Assembly: GCF_030159595.1 (NCBI RefSeq)
Contig: NZ_BSKJ01000012.1
Coordinates: 103,906 to 167,905 of the forward strand
Source: Pseudomonas putida
GTDB lineage: Bacteria > Pseudomonadota > Gammaproteobacteria > Pseudomonadales > Pseudomonadaceae
Direction of reading: 5' to 3'
Length of the DNA stretch: 64,000 bases
Below are positions 45,996 through 55,131 of this stretch, one piece after another; positions within the stretch are counted from its first letter, which is position 1, and every line of letters starts with the position of its first letter. The position numbers and the translations under genes are program-made. The notes under the pieces were generated by a model. The model was given only the letters and a program-made list of their open reading frames with translations, did no database searches and was not told where the DNA came from.

Positions 45996-47276
45996 ATGCG
46001 TTCATCACGCCGGGTAGCGATCCTGGGCGGCAACCGGATTCCCTTTGCCCGCTCCAAGGGTGCCTACGCCACGGCCAGCAACCAGGCGATGCTCACCGTT
46101 GCCCTCGAAGGGCTGATTGAACGCTACCGGCTGCATGGGCTGCGGCTGGGGGAGGTGGTGGCCGGTGCGGTGCTGAAGCATTCGCGCGACATGAACCTGA
46201 CCCGCGAATGTGTGCTGGGTTCGCGCTTGTCGCCGCAAACGCCGGCCTATGACATCCAGCAGGCCTGCGGCACGGGGCTTGAGGCTGCGCTGTTAGTGGC
46301 CAACAAAATTGCCCTGGGGCAGATCGACTGCGGTATCGCCGGCGGCGTGGACACCACCTCCGATGCACCCATTGCCGTCAATGAAGGCCTTCGCCACATC
46401 CTGCTGCAGGCCAACCGTGGCAAAAGCCTGGGCGAGCGGCTCACGCCCTTCCTCCAACTAAGGCCTCACCACCTGAGGCCCGAGTTGCCGCGCAATGGCG
46501 AGCCGCGCACGGGGCTGTCGATGGGCGAGCACTGCGAGCGCATGGCCCAGGCCTGGCACATTGGTCGCGCCGAGCAGGACGCGCTGGCGCTACTCAGCCA
46601 CCAGAAGCTGGCCGCCGCGTATGCCGAGGGTTGGCAGGACGACCTGCTGACACCGTTTCTGTCGCTGACACGGGACAATAACCTGCGCCCCGACCTGACC
46701 CTTGAGCAGTTGGCCAAGCTGCAACCCGCCTTCGACCGCAGCGGGCAGGGCACGCTGACGGCGGGAAATTCCACGCCGCTGACTGACGGGGCCTCGGTGG
46801 TGTTGCTGGGCAGTGAGGAGTGGGCCGCGCAGCAGGGGCTGGCGGTGCTGGCTTACCTGGTCGATGGCGAAACCGCTGCGGTGGATTTCGTCACCGGTCG
46901 CGAAGGCTTGTTGATGGCACCGGTGTATGCCGTGCCACGCTTGCTCGCGCGCAATGGCCTGACGCTTCAGGACTTTGACTACTACGAGATCCACGAAGCC
47001 TTTGCCGCCCAGGTGCTGTGCACGCTCAAGGCCTGGGAGGATGCCGACTATTGCCGTGAGCGGTTGGGGCTGGATGCGCCGCTTGGGGCGATTGATCGCA
47101 GCAAGCTCAACGTCAAGGGCAGTTCGCTGGCGGCCGGGCACCCGTTCGCGGCAACTGGGGGGCGGATATTGGCCCATTTGGCCAAGCTGCTGGCGACGGC
47201 AGGAAAAGGGCGTGGGCTGATTTCGATCTGTGCGGCGGGTGGGCAGGGTGTGACGGTCATCGTCGAGCGCGCCTGA
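45996..47276 (+). CDS. acetyl-CoA acyltransferase (FadI-type thiolase)
   Basis: 426 residues. Thiolase signatures: RVAILGGNRIPFARSKGAY at the N-terminus, the nucleophile cysteine in YDIQQACGTGLEAAL, EIHEAFAAQVLCTL, LNVKGSSLAAGHPFAATGGR and the C-terminal catalytic cysteine in LISICAAGGQG. A strong RBS (AGGAGGA) precedes the ATG at 45996. It diverges from the fabG-maoC operon with a gap of 118 bases, and probably supplies or cleaves 3-ketoacyl-CoA for the same pathway. Confidence 0.93.
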   Translation: MRSSRRVAILGGNRIPFARSKGAYATASNQAMLTVALEGLIERYRLHGLRLGEVVAGAVLKHSRDMNLTRECVLGSRLSPQTPAYDIQQACGTGLEAALLVANKIALGQIDCGIAGGVDTTSDAPIAVNEGLRHILLQANRGKSLGERLTPFLQLRPHHLRPELPRNGEPRTGLSMGEHCERMAQAWHIGRAEQDALALLSHQKLAAAYAEGWQDDLLTPFLSLTRDNNLRPDLTLEQLAKLQPAFDRSGQGTLTAGNSTPLTDGASVVLLGSEEWAAQQGLAVLAYLVDGETAAVDFVTGREGLLMAPVYAVPRLLARNGLTLQDFDYYEIHEAFAAQVLCTLKAWEDADYCRERLGLDAPLGAIDRSKLNVKGSSLAAGHPFAATGGRILAHLAKLLATAGKGRGLISICAAGGQGVTVIVERA

Positions 47277-47330
47277 CTTGATCATGGGCCAGCTGTTAGG
47301 CTTGTCTCATCAGAACTATAAGAAACCGCC

Positions 47331-48110
47331 ATGCCGATCATCGGACGTCCCCGTGCCATCCCGGCGCTGAACCACCTGCCCAGGCCCCTCTATGCCCGTG
47401 CTGAAAGCCTCGGTGCCGGCTCCTGGACCACGCGCCACCAGCATGACTGGGTGCAGTTTTCCTACGCCATCAGCGGCGTGCTTGGCGTGTACACCCGCGA
47501 TGGCAGTTACTTTGCCCCGCCCCAGTGGGGCGTGTGGATCCCTGCCGATGCCGAGCACGAAGTGGTTACCTCGATGCAGGCAGAGATGCGCAGCCTGTAT
47601 GTGCGGCGTGATGCCTGCCCGTGGGCGCCAGCGCAATGCCGGGTGCTGGAAGTGACGCCGCTGGCGCGCGAGCTGATCAAGCAGTTCTGTCTGTTCCCGG
47701 CGGACTACCCCGAAGATGACAGTGCCGAGGCGCGCCTGGTGGCGGTGCTGCTTGACCAGTTGCGCATGTTGCCCGAAGTCGGGTTTTCGCTGCCGTTGCC
47801 ACGGCACCCGGGGTTGTTGGCATTGTGCAACGGTCTGATCGCCTCGCCGGACCAGCCGCAGACGTTGCAGCAATGGGCACGGGAGCTTGGGTGTTCGGAG
47901 AAGACGCTGATGCGGCTGTTCCAGCGGGAGACGGGGTTGAGCTTTCGTAACTGGCGGCAGCGCATGCGGCTGTTGTCGTCGCTGGCACTGCTGGAGGCGG
48001 GAGAGAATGTGACCGAGGCGGCGTTGGGGTGTGGGTATGACTCCACCTCGGCTTACATTGCGGCGTTCAAGCAGCTGTTTGGGGCTACCCCTGGCGAGTT
48101 GAAACTCTAG
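47331..48110 (+). CDS. AraC-family transcriptional regulator
   Basis: 259 residues. The N-terminal half is a cupin-like sensing domain (residues about 10-100: HQHDWVQFSYAISGVLGVYT and PPQWGVWIPADAEHEV). The C-terminal half is the double HTH of AraC proteins: WARELGCSEKTLMRLFQRET and EAALGCGYDSTSAYIAAFKQ. It follows the thiolase gene by 54 bases on the same strand, so local control of the fabG/maoC/thiolase set is possible but not shown. A strong terminator follows its stop. Confidence 0.9.
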   Translation: MPIIGRPRAIPALNHLPRPLYARAESLGAGSWTTRHQHDWVQFSYAISGVLGVYTRDGSYFAPPQWGVWIPADAEHEVVTSMQAEMRSLYVRRDACPWAPAQCRVLEVTPLARELIKQFCLFPADYPEDDSAEARLVAVLLDQLRMLPEVGFSLPLPRHPGLLALCNGLIASPDQPQTLQQWARELGCSEKTLMRLFQRETGLSFRNWRQRMRLLSSLALLEAGENVTEAALGCGYDSTSAYIAAFKQLFGATPGELKL

Positions 48111-48117
48111 GCATTGT

Positions 48118-48151
48118 TTGCCTGTACCGGCCCTATCGCCGGTACAGGCAA
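48118..48151. terminator. bidirectional intrinsic terminator
   Basis: A perfect 14-bp stem, TTGCCTGTACCGGC/GCCGGTACAGGCAA around CCTATC, lies between the convergent AraC and chemoreceptor genes. Confidence 0.8.
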
Positions 48152-48159
48152 TGTATCAA

Positions 48160-50103
48160 TCAGGTACGGAACCTGCGCACCAGCGAATCCAGCTCATTGG
48201 ACAACCCAGCCAGGCTCTCGGAGTCGTGGCGTGCCGCCTGGGCCAGCTCGGCCACCAATTGCGCATCCCCGTGAATCTGGCTGATGTGCCGGTTGATGTC
48301 CTCGGCCACCTGGTGCTGTTCCTCGGCCGCCGTGGCGATCTGCGTGTTCATGTCGCGGATCACATCCACCGATTCCCGGATCTGCCCGAAGCTATCGCGC
48401 GCCAGGCCAATGCGGCTCACCGACTGCTGCGATACTTCCAGGCTGGCATGCATCTGCTCGGCCACTTCGGCAGTGCGGCTGGCCAGGTTGCCCAGCAGGC
48501 CGTCGATTTCCGCAGTGGAGTCGGCGGTGCGCTTGGCCAGGGCTCGCACTTCATCGGCTACCACGGCAAAACCACGGCCCTGCTCACCGGCACGGGCGGC
48601 TTCGATGGCGGCGTTCAGGGCCAGTAAGTTGGTTTGCTCGGCAATCGAGCGGATGGTGCCGAGGATCGACTGGATGGCGTTGCTGTCACGCTCCAACTGC
48701 TGGATCGACTGCGCCGACTGTTCGATTTCCTGGCTCAGGCGGTCGACGCTGTTGACCGCTGCATCGATCTGCTGCTGGCCTTCGCGGGCCTGTTGCTGGC
48801 CGCTGTCGGCCGACTGGGCTGCCTGGCTGCAGGACCGCGCCACTTCGTTAGCCGTGGCGACCATTTCGTGGAAGGCGGTTGAAACCATGTCCACGGCCTC
48901 GCGCTGGCGGCCCGCCGCCTCGGCCATGTCGCTGGAGACGCGGGTCGAGCTGTTGGAGGTGCTGAGGATTTTTCCGGCGGCTGCGCCAATATGCTGGATC
49001 AGGCTGCGAATGGCACCCAGGAACTGGTTGAACCAGCTGGCCAGTTGTGCGGTTTCGTCGCGGCCACGGATTTCCAGGTTGCGAGTCAGGTCACCCTCAC
49101 CTTGGGCAATGTCTTCCAGGCCGTTGGTGACGCTGTTGATCGGGCGCACGATCAGCTTGGCGAAGGCTGCACCGACCACGGCGAACAGCGCGGCCAGAAC
49201 CACGGCGATGCCGCCGATCAGCCAGGTCAGCCGGGTGGTGGTCTGCATCACTTCACTTTGTTCGATCAGGCCGATGAACGTCCAGCCCAGTTGTTCGTCG
49301 GGGTAGACGTTGGCCATGTAGCGCACGCCATTGAGCTCGACTTCGACCAGGCCTTTGCCAGCCTTGGCCAGCTCGGCATAACCGCCGCCAAAGCTGGCCA
49401 GTTGCTTGAAGTTGTGGCCGGCGTCGCGCGGGTCGACCATCACGTTGCCGTTGCTTTCCACCAGCATCAGGTAGCCGCTTTCACCCAGTTTGATCTGCTT
49501 GACGATCTCGGTCAGGCCTTTGAGCGACACGTCGATGTTGACCACGCCACCCGGGTTGCCCAGCTGGTTGGCCACGGCGCGCACGGTGCTGACCAGTACC
49601 GCGTCGTCTGCGGCCCAGTAGTAGGCACCCGTACGCACGGTTTTGCCTGGGTTGGCCATGGCCAGTTGGTACCAGGGGCGAGTGCGTGGGTCGTAATTGA
49701 CGAACTTCTGCCCGGCCGGCCACCCCGTGTAACCGCCGTCGCTCACACCATAGGAAAGGTAGGCATAGGTGGGATGCGAATTGGCCAGGCGGGTCATGAA
49801 GTCGAGGATTTTGCTGGCCTGCTCGCCCAGTTCGTAGGACGGGCTGGCGCTCATGTACTTGTTCAGTTCGCTACCCGTGGCGGCGACCATTGGCTGGGAA
49901 GCCATGTACTCGACGTTCTGGTTGATGCCCTGGAAGAAGATGTTCATCGCGTTGCTGACCTGGCGGATTTCCCGGCTGCTGCCATCGAGGAATCCGTCGC
50001 GGGCTTCACCACGCAGGTTGAGGACCACCAGGGTGGCCACGAGGACGATGGGCAAGCCGGCGATGACCGCGAATGCCCAGGTCAGTTTCTGTTTGATGCT
50101 CAT
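48160..50103 (-). CDS. methyl-accepting chemotaxis protein with dCache sensor
   Basis: 647 residues. Membrane segments lie near residues 12-30 (FAVIAGLPIVLVATLVVLNL) and 275-300 (WLIGGIAVVLAALFAVVGAAF). Between them lies a periplasmic double-Cache domain with an aromatic ligand-site-like segment, NYDPRTRPWYQLAM. HAMP and the signalling domain follow, with the tip EQTNLLALNAAIEAARAGEQ. The spacing after RPWY is shorter than the published amino-acid-binding consensus as I recall it, so an amino-acid ligand is only possible. The start at 50103 (MSIKQKLTWAFAVIAG) trims ten codons. Confidence 0.92.
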   Translation of the reverse strand: MSIKQKLTWAFAVIAGLPIVLVATLVVLNLRGEARDGFLDGSSREIRQVSNAMNIFFQGINQNVEYMASQPMVAATGSELNKYMSASPSYELGEQASKILDFMTRLANSHPTYAYLSYGVSDGGYTGWPAGQKFVNYDPRTRPWYQLAMANPGKTVRTGAYYWAADDAVLVSTVRAVANQLGNPGGVVNIDVSLKGLTEIVKQIKLGESGYLMLVESNGNVMVDPRDAGHNFKQLASFGGGYAELAKAGKGLVEVELNGVRYMANVYPDEQLGWTFIGLIEQSEVMQTTTRLTWLIGGIAVVLAALFAVVGAAFAKLIVRPINSVTNGLEDIAQGEGDLTRNLEIRGRDETAQLASWFNQFLGAIRSLIQHIGAAAGKILSTSNSSTRVSSDMAEAAGRQREAVDMVSTAFHEMVATANEVARSCSQAAQSADSGQQQAREGQQQIDAAVNSVDRLSQEIEQSAQSIQQLERDSNAIQSILGTIRSIAEQTNLLALNAAIEAARAGEQGRGFAVVADEVRALAKRTADSTAEIDGLLGNLASRTAEVAEQMHASLEVSQQSVSRIGLARDSFGQIRESVDVIRDMNTQIATAAEEQHQVAEDINRHISQIHGDAQLVAELAQAARHDSESLAGLSNELDSLVRRFRT

Positions 50104-50270
50104 CGACGCTCCCGGAATTTTTATTGTCGACACACGAGGCAGGTAGCCAGTACATCGGCAGCATCCGGGTTTTATGTAGCCAAAACGCCCGTATTTATTG
50201 GATAAAGTCGCAGTTGGTGACTATTCGGTCGCGTTTGGACGCTTTTGGCATACCAAACGCGTGTGGCTGT

Positions 50271-50681
50271 TCAGTGGCAGCAGTCGCCGGCGGCGCCGTT
50301 GGCCAGGTCCTTGAGGATCGGGCAGTCCGGGCGGTCATCCCCTTGGCAGTGTGAAACCAGCTCGCCAAGGGTGTCGCGCAGGCTCACCAGCTCCTCGATG
50401 CGCCGGTTCAGCTCATCGATGTGCTGCATGGCCAGCGCTTTCACATCGGCGCTGGCACGTTGGCGGTCCTGCCACAAGGTCAGCAGCTTGCCGACCTCTT
50501 CCAGGGAAAATCCCAGGTCGCGAGAGCGCTTGATGAACGCCAGACTGTGCAAGTCTTCCGCCTGGTACAGGCGGTAGCCGCTGTCGCTGCGTGTGGCCGG
50601 TTTGAGCAGGCCGATGGATTCGTAGTAACGGATCATCTTGGTGCTGAGCCCGCTGCGGCGGGCGGCCTGGCCGATATTCAT
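50271..50681 (-). CDS. cueR: copper-responsive MerR-family regulator
   Basis: 136 residues. N-terminal winged helix (MNIGQAARRSGLSTKMIRYY) and a dimerisation helix are followed by the metal loop with Cys112 and Cys120 (HCQGDDRPDCP). Ser77 sits where CueR has the serine that favours monovalent Cu(I)/Ag(I). The C-terminus ends GDCCH, as in CueR. Its start overlaps the copA stop (ATGA), so it is translated from the copA message and would be autoregulated through the CueR-type promoter at 53103-53133. Confidence 0.95.
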   Translation of the reverse strand: MNIGQAARRSGLSTKMIRYYESIGLLKPATRSDSGYRLYQAEDLHSLAFIKRSRDLGFSLEEVGKLLTLWQDRQRASADVKALAMQHIDELNRRIEELVSLRDTLGELVSHCQGDDRPDCPILKDLANGAAGDCCH

Positions 50682-53077
50682 GGCGCCTCCTCGTTGGTGC
50701 TGGCGGGTTTCCACGCCTTGAGCCACAGCGCGTTGCTGACCACGCTGACGCTGGACAGGGCCATGGCGGCGCCGGCCAGTACCGGGTTGAGGTAACCCAG
50801 CGCAGCCAGCGGGATGCCGATCAGGTTGTAGATGAATGCCCAGAACAGGTTCTGGCGAATCTTCGCATAGGTCTTGCGGCTGATCTCCAGCGCCGCCGGT
50901 ACCAGGCGAGGGTCGCCGCGCATCAGGGTGATGCCGGCAGCCTGCATGGCCACGTCGGTACCGCCACCCATGGCGATGCCTATGTCGGCGGCGGCCAGTG
51001 CCGGGGCATCGTTGATGCCATCGCCGACCATGGCGACCACACCATCCTGCTTGAGCGCGGCCACGGTCGCAGCCTTGTCGGCTGGCAGCACTTCGGCATG
51101 CACATCGTCGATACCCAGGGCGTCGGCAACCACTTTGGCGCTGCCGCGGTTGTCGCCGGTCAGCAGGTGGCTGCTGATGTGTTGGGCATGCAGGGTGTCG
51201 ATGGCCTGCGCCGCGCCGGGCTTGAGGCTGTCACCAAAGGCGAACAGGCCCAGCACATGGGGTTGCGCGCCACGCTCGATCAGCCACGACAAGGTACGCC
51301 CCTCGGCCTCCCAGGCCTTGGCCTTGGCGGCCAGGTCGCCGGGCTGCAGTCCGCTTTCATCAAGCAGGCGACGGTTGCCCAGGGCCAGCTCACGGCCTTC
51401 CACACGCCCGGCGATACCGCGCCCGGTCAGCGACTGGCTGTCGGCAACAACGGGAACGTCCAGCCCCTGTTCGGTGCAGGCATCCAGCACTGCTTTGGCC
51501 AGTGGGTGTTCGCTGCCGCGTTGCAGTGCGCCGGCCAGGCGGTGGAGGTCGGCACTGCTGCCTGCCTGCGCCTGGCTGTGGACCACCCGGGGGCTGCCGG
51601 AGGTGAGGGTTCCGGTCTTGTCGAAGACCACGCGGTTGACCGCATGGGCACGCTCCAGGGCTTCGGCGTCCTTGATCAGAATGCCGTGGCGGGCAGCGAC
51701 CCCGGTGCCGGCCATGATTGCCGCAGGCGTGGCCAGGCCCAGGGCGCAGGGACAGGCGATGACCAGCACGGCAACGGCGTTGATCAGCGCGGTTTCCAGG
51801 GGTGCGCCGGCCAGCCACCAGCCGACCAGGGTGATCAGGGCCAGCACCAGCACGGCCGGGACGAACACCTGGCTGACCCGGTCGACCAGCTTCTGGATCG
51901 GCGCCTTGGCGGCCTGGGCGTCTTCGACCAGGCGGATGATACGCGCCAGCACGGTTTCAGTCCCCAGCGCCTGGGTGCGCACCAGCAACCGGCCTTCGCC
52001 ATTGATAGCGCCGCCAGTGACGCTGTCGCCGGGTTGCTTGGGCACCGGCAGGCTCTCGCCACTGATCAGCGCCTCATCGGCATGGCTGCTGCCATCCTCG
52101 ACAACACCGTCGACGGGGAAGCGCTCGCCGGGCTTGACCAGTACCAGGTCGTCCAGGCGTAGTTGGGCGATCGCCACATCCTCTTCCCGGCCATCGACCA
52201 CGCGCACAGCACGTTCCGGACGCAATGCCTCAAGGGCACGGATGGCGCTGGCGGTCTGGCGCTTGGCACGGCTTTCCAGGTATTTGCCCAGCAGCACCAG
52301 CGCGATCACCACGGCCGAGGCTTCGAAGTACAGGTGCGGGGCCATGCCGGCAGGGGCCTGTGCCCATTGGTACAGGCTAAGGCCGTAGCCGGCGCTGGTG
52401 CCTAGCGCTACCAGCAGGTCCATGTTGCCAGCACCGGCACGCACGGCTTTCCAGGCGGCTACATAGAAGCGTGCGCCGAGAATGAACTGCACCGGCGTGG
52501 CCAGCAGGAACTGCGCCCATGCTGGCAACATCCAGTGCAGGCCAAACGGCTGCACCAACATAGGCAATACCAGCGGCAGGGCCAACAGCAAGGCTGCGCC
52601 GACCGCCAGGCGCTCATTGCGCAGGCGGCGCTGAGTAGCGCTTTGGTCGTCCTTGGCCGATTGCGGCAGGCTGGCGCTGTAGCCGGCCTTGTGCACAGCG
52701 TCGATCAGCAGGTCGTCATCGAGGGCTGCGAGCACTTCAAGGTGCGCGCGTTCGCTGGCCAGGTTGACGCTGACCTGCTCGACCCCGGGCAGCTTGCCAA
52801 GGGCGCGCTCAACGCGGCCGGCGCAACTGGCGCAAGTCATGCCGCCAATCTGCAACTCGACGGTACGGGTCGGTACGCCGTAACCGGCCTCGCGTACGGC
52901 GTCGACCAGGGCGGGCAGGCTGTTGGCCGGGGCCTGGACCCGGGCCTGTTCGGTGGCGAGGTTGACGCTGACCTGTTCAGCGCCAGTGACCTTGCGCAGG
53001 GCGCGCTCGACCCGGCCGGCACAGCTGGCGCAGGTCATGCCGGAGATCGGCAGGTCGTAAGTGGTGGATGCGGGCAT
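50678..53077 (-). CDS. copA: Cu(I)-exporting P1B-type ATPase
   Basis: 799 residues. Two N-terminal heavy-metal domains carry GMTCASC (Cys16/19 and about residues 79-85). The membrane metal site is ACPCALGLATP, the phosphorylation motif DKTGTLT, the HP signature SEHPLAKA and the nucleotide hinge GDGINDAPALAAADIG. It pumps Cu(I) from the cytoplasm to the periplasm. The start at 53077 (MPASTTYDLPISGMTC) follows AGGAGAG; 14 upstream codons were dropped because they overlap the promoter leader. It leads an operon with cueR. Confidence 0.96.
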   Translation of the reverse strand: MPASTTYDLPISGMTCASCAGRVERALRKVTGAEQVSVNLATEQARVQAPANSLPALVDAVREAGYGVPTRTVELQIGGMTCASCAGRVERALGKLPGVEQVSVNLASERAHLEVLAALDDDLLIDAVHKAGYSASLPQSAKDDQSATQRRLRNERLAVGAALLLALPLVLPMLVQPFGLHWMLPAWAQFLLATPVQFILGARFYVAAWKAVRAGAGNMDLLVALGTSAGYGLSLYQWAQAPAGMAPHLYFEASAVVIALVLLGKYLESRAKRQTASAIRALEALRPERAVRVVDGREEDVAIAQLRLDDLVLVKPGERFPVDGVVEDGSSHADEALISGESLPVPKQPGDSVTGGAINGEGRLLVRTQALGTETVLARIIRLVEDAQAAKAPIQKLVDRVSQVFVPAVLVLALITLVGWWLAGAPLETALINAVAVLVIACPCALGLATPAAIMAGTGVAARHGILIKDAEALERAHAVNRVVFDKTGTLTSGSPRVVHSQAQAGSSADLHRLAGALQRGSEHPLAKAVLDACTEQGLDVPVVADSQSLTGRGIAGRVEGRELALGNRRLLDESGLQPGDLAAKAKAWEAEGRTLSWLIERGAQPHVLGLFAFGDSLKPGAAQAIDTLHAQHISSHLLTGDNRGSAKVVADALGIDDVHAEVLPADKAATVAALKQDGVVAMVGDGINDAPALAAADIGIAMGGGTDVAMQAAGITLMRGDPRLVPAALEISRKTYAKIRQNLFWAFIYNLIGIPLAALGYLNPVLAGAAMALSSVSVVSNALWLKAWKPASTNEEAP

Positions 53078-53102
53078 GGCTCTCCTCCTTGGACAGGCCT
53101 CC

Positions 53103-53133
53103 AGCATCAACCTTGCCATGCAGGTAAGGTCAA
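53103..53133 (-). promoter_or_regulatory. CueR-type promoter of copA-cueR
   Basis: On the minus strand TTGACC (-35) and GATGCT (-10) are separated by 19 bases, the over-long spacer typical of MerR-family promoters. The spacer carries the dyad ACCTTACC/GGCAAGGT (53110-53130). The -35 box overlaps the stop codon of the small gene at 53130-53516. Confidence 0.85.
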
Positions 53134-53516
53134 TAGCCCAGGCCGGCTCGCTTCAACTCGAAGCCATATTGCCCCATGGCGATGCGGTATTTGTTGATCT
53201 GGCCCGCCTGCAGATTCAAACGTGTGCTGCGCTGGTCCTCGATGCCCGGTGCACAGCCTGGCATTTGCCCTGGCAGCAGGCGCAGGCGTACGTCCACCGG
53301 GCCGGGCGGAAGGTTGAACGAGGTGGATTGCTCCTGGAACACGCGCCCGGAGAGCTGATCGTTGAGGTAAACGCCAATTTCGCAGCCCGTGGCCACTTCC
53401 AGGCGTTCCCGGGAAATGATCAGTACGCTGTAGTCCGAGTTGCCTTCGGCGCTGGCCGGTGGCACCGCAGCCAGCGCGCTCAATAGCCCGACGACGCCCA
53501 ATGCTGCCCTGAACAT
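53130..53516 (-). CDS. small exported protein of unknown function in the copper locus
   Basis: 128 residues from the ATG at 53516, which has AGGAGA at good spacing; a start seven codons upstream is weaker. A signal peptide (ALGVVGLLSALAAVPPASAEG) predicts periplasmic export. The mature part, about 105 residues, has two cysteines (ATGCEIG and MPGCAPG) likely to form a disulfide, and a pattern of beta strands. No copper-binding Met/His cluster is evident. It lies between copZ and copA, and its stop codon overlaps the copA promoter. Confidence 0.8.
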   Translation of the reverse strand: MFRAALGVVGLLSALAAVPPASAEGNSDYSVLIISRERLEVATGCEIGVYLNDQLSGRVFQEQSTSFNLPPGPVDVRLRLLPGQMPGCAPGIEDQRSTRLNLQAGQINKYRIAMGQYGFELKRAGLGY

Positions 53517-53589
53517 GAAAAATCTCCTGCTTGCCAAATCGTCAAATGCGCAGCTTGGCCGACGTGGGCGCAGATTTCCACCCCGGGTG

Positions 53590-53620
53590 TTGACCTTGCC
53601 CCGATGGCAAGCTTGAGACT
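53590..53620 (+). promoter_or_regulatory. CueR-type promoter of copZ
   Basis: TTGACC and GAGACT are separated by exactly 19 bases. The dyad CCTTGCC/GGCAAGC in the spacer repeats the copA operator pattern. It fires rightward into copZ at 53648, whose RBS is AAGGAGG. Confidence 0.88.
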
Positions 53621-53647
53621 CGTTGAAAACCTGAAGGAGGTAACCCC

Positions 53648-53845
53648 ATGCAAGTGTTCAATGTACAAGGCATGACCTGTGGCCATTGTGTTAAAGCCGT
53701 GACCCGGGCGGTGCAGGAGCAGGATGCTGCGGCCAGAGTCGAGATTGACCTGGCGGCTAAACAGGTGCGGGTGCAGAGTGAGCTGGCGCCGGAGCAGATT
53801 CTCACCGCTATTCGGGACGAGGGGTATCAGGCCGAGGTGGCGTGA
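53648..53845 (+). CDS. copZ: copper chaperone CopZ
   Basis: 65 residues forming one heavy-metal-associated domain with the Cu(I) ligand motif GMTCGHC (Cys11, Cys14). Its size and ferredoxin-like pattern fit cytoplasmic CopZ/Atx1-type chaperones that hand Cu(I) to CopA. AAGGAGG lies eight bases upstream of the ATG. Divergent from copA and the small exported protein, it has its own CueR-type promoter. Confidence 0.95.
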   Translation: MQVFNVQGMTCGHCVKAVTRAVQEQDAAARVEIDLAAKQVRVQSELAPEQILTAIRDEGYQAEVA

Positions 53846-53949
53846 TCCCCCAGGGCTGCTTGGTAGCCCATATGTTGCAAATGTTTTCATGCTGAAGGGG
53901 TCCACAGCGGGTAGAATTAGTCACTTGCTTAGCCTGCTATGGATTCCTG

Positions 53950-55131
53950 ATGAACCTGCGAATGGTGCTCATCCTGGGTGCACTCAGTGCATTCGGGCCC
54001 TTGGCGATCGACTTCTACCTGCCCGCCTTCCCGGCCATGGCGCAGGCGTTCGCCACCGATGAAAAACACGTCCAGGCCACCTTGGCCGCCTACTTCCTCG
54101 GCCTGTCCATCGGCCAGCTGGCCTATGGGCCGGTTGCCGACCGCTTTGGCCGTCGCAAACCGTTGATGTTCGGCGTGACCCTGTTCACCCTGGCGTCACT
54201 GGCCTGTGCCTATGCCCCCAACCTCGATTCCCTGGTGTTTGCGCGCTTTGTCCAGGCGCTGGGCGGTTGTGCCGGCATGGTGCTGTCACGGGCGATCGTC
54301 AGCGACAAGTGTGATCCAGTGGCCTCGGCCAAAGTATTTTCGCAACTGATGCTGGTCATGGGCCTGGCGCCTATCCTGGCACCGATGCTGGGCGGGGTGC
54401 TGGTGAACCTGGCTGGCTGGCAGTCGATCTTCCTGACGTTAAGCCTGTTCAGTGCAGGCTGCCTGCTGGCGGTCAGCCTGGGCCTGCCGGAAAGCCTGCC
54501 AGCGCATATTCCACGACAGCCGCTTTCGGGTGCCTTGCGTCAGTATCTGCGCTTGCTCGCCGACCGGGCCTTCCTGGGGCATGCCTTGACGGGTGGTATC
54601 GCCATCGCCGGCATGTTCGCCTACATCGCCGGTTCGCCTTTCGTGTTCATCAAGCTCTATGACGTGCCGGCTGAGCACTATGGCTGGCTTTTCGGCACCA
54701 ATGCTGCAGGGTTTATCCTGGTGGCGCAGGTGAATGCGCGCATGCTGGCCAAACGTGGACCGGCGTTCCTGTTGGCGCGGGCCGTCTGGTTGTACCTGGC
54801 CGCTGGCCTTGTACTGCTGGGTGTAGCGGCACTGCGCCCCGCACAGTTGTGGCCGCTGCTGGTGCCGTTGTTCATCTGCATTGCCAGCCTGGGCTGCATT
54901 ATCCCCAACGCCTCAGCCTGTGCCATGAGTGGGCAGGGCGCGCGGGCGGGTAGCGCCTCGGCATTGATGGGCTGCCTGCAGTTCAGTGTCGCCGCAGGCG
55001 CGGCGGCGCTGGTCGGGCTACTGCACGATGGCAGCGCGGTCCCTATGGCGCTGGTGATCACCCTGTGCGGGGCATTGGCGGTCAGTGTCGCGCTGCTGAC
55101 CCGGCGCTTGCCGGCCAAGCCTCCCGCATGA
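53950..55131 (+). CDS. Bcr/CflA-family multidrug MFS transporter
   Basis: 393 residues with about 12 membrane segments. The start of the protein (LGALSAFGPLAIDFYLPAFP) is the Bcr/CflA (DHA1) signature, and the loop 2-3 motif GPVADRFGRRKPLMFG is the MFS motif A. Mid-protein VQALGGCAGMVLSRAIVSD is also typical of the family. Proton-driven drug or metabolite efflux is the general role; the substrate is unknown. It has no obvious partner, and a small minus-strand gene overlaps its 3' end by 50 bases. Confidence 0.93.
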   Translation: MNLRMVLILGALSAFGPLAIDFYLPAFPAMAQAFATDEKHVQATLAAYFLGLSIGQLAYGPVADRFGRRKPLMFGVTLFTLASLACAYAPNLDSLVFARFVQALGGCAGMVLSRAIVSDKCDPVASAKVFSQLMLVMGLAPILAPMLGGVLVNLAGWQSIFLTLSLFSAGCLLAVSLGLPESLPAHIPRQPLSGALRQYLRLLADRAFLGHALTGGIAIAGMFAYIAGSPFVFIKLYDVPAEHYGWLFGTNAAGFILVAQVNARMLAKRGPAFLLARAVWLYLAAGLVLLGVAALRPAQLWPLLVPLFICIASLGCIIPNASACAMSGQGARAGSASALMGCLQFSVAAGAAALVGLLHDGSAVPMALVITLCGALAVSVALLTRRLPAKPPA

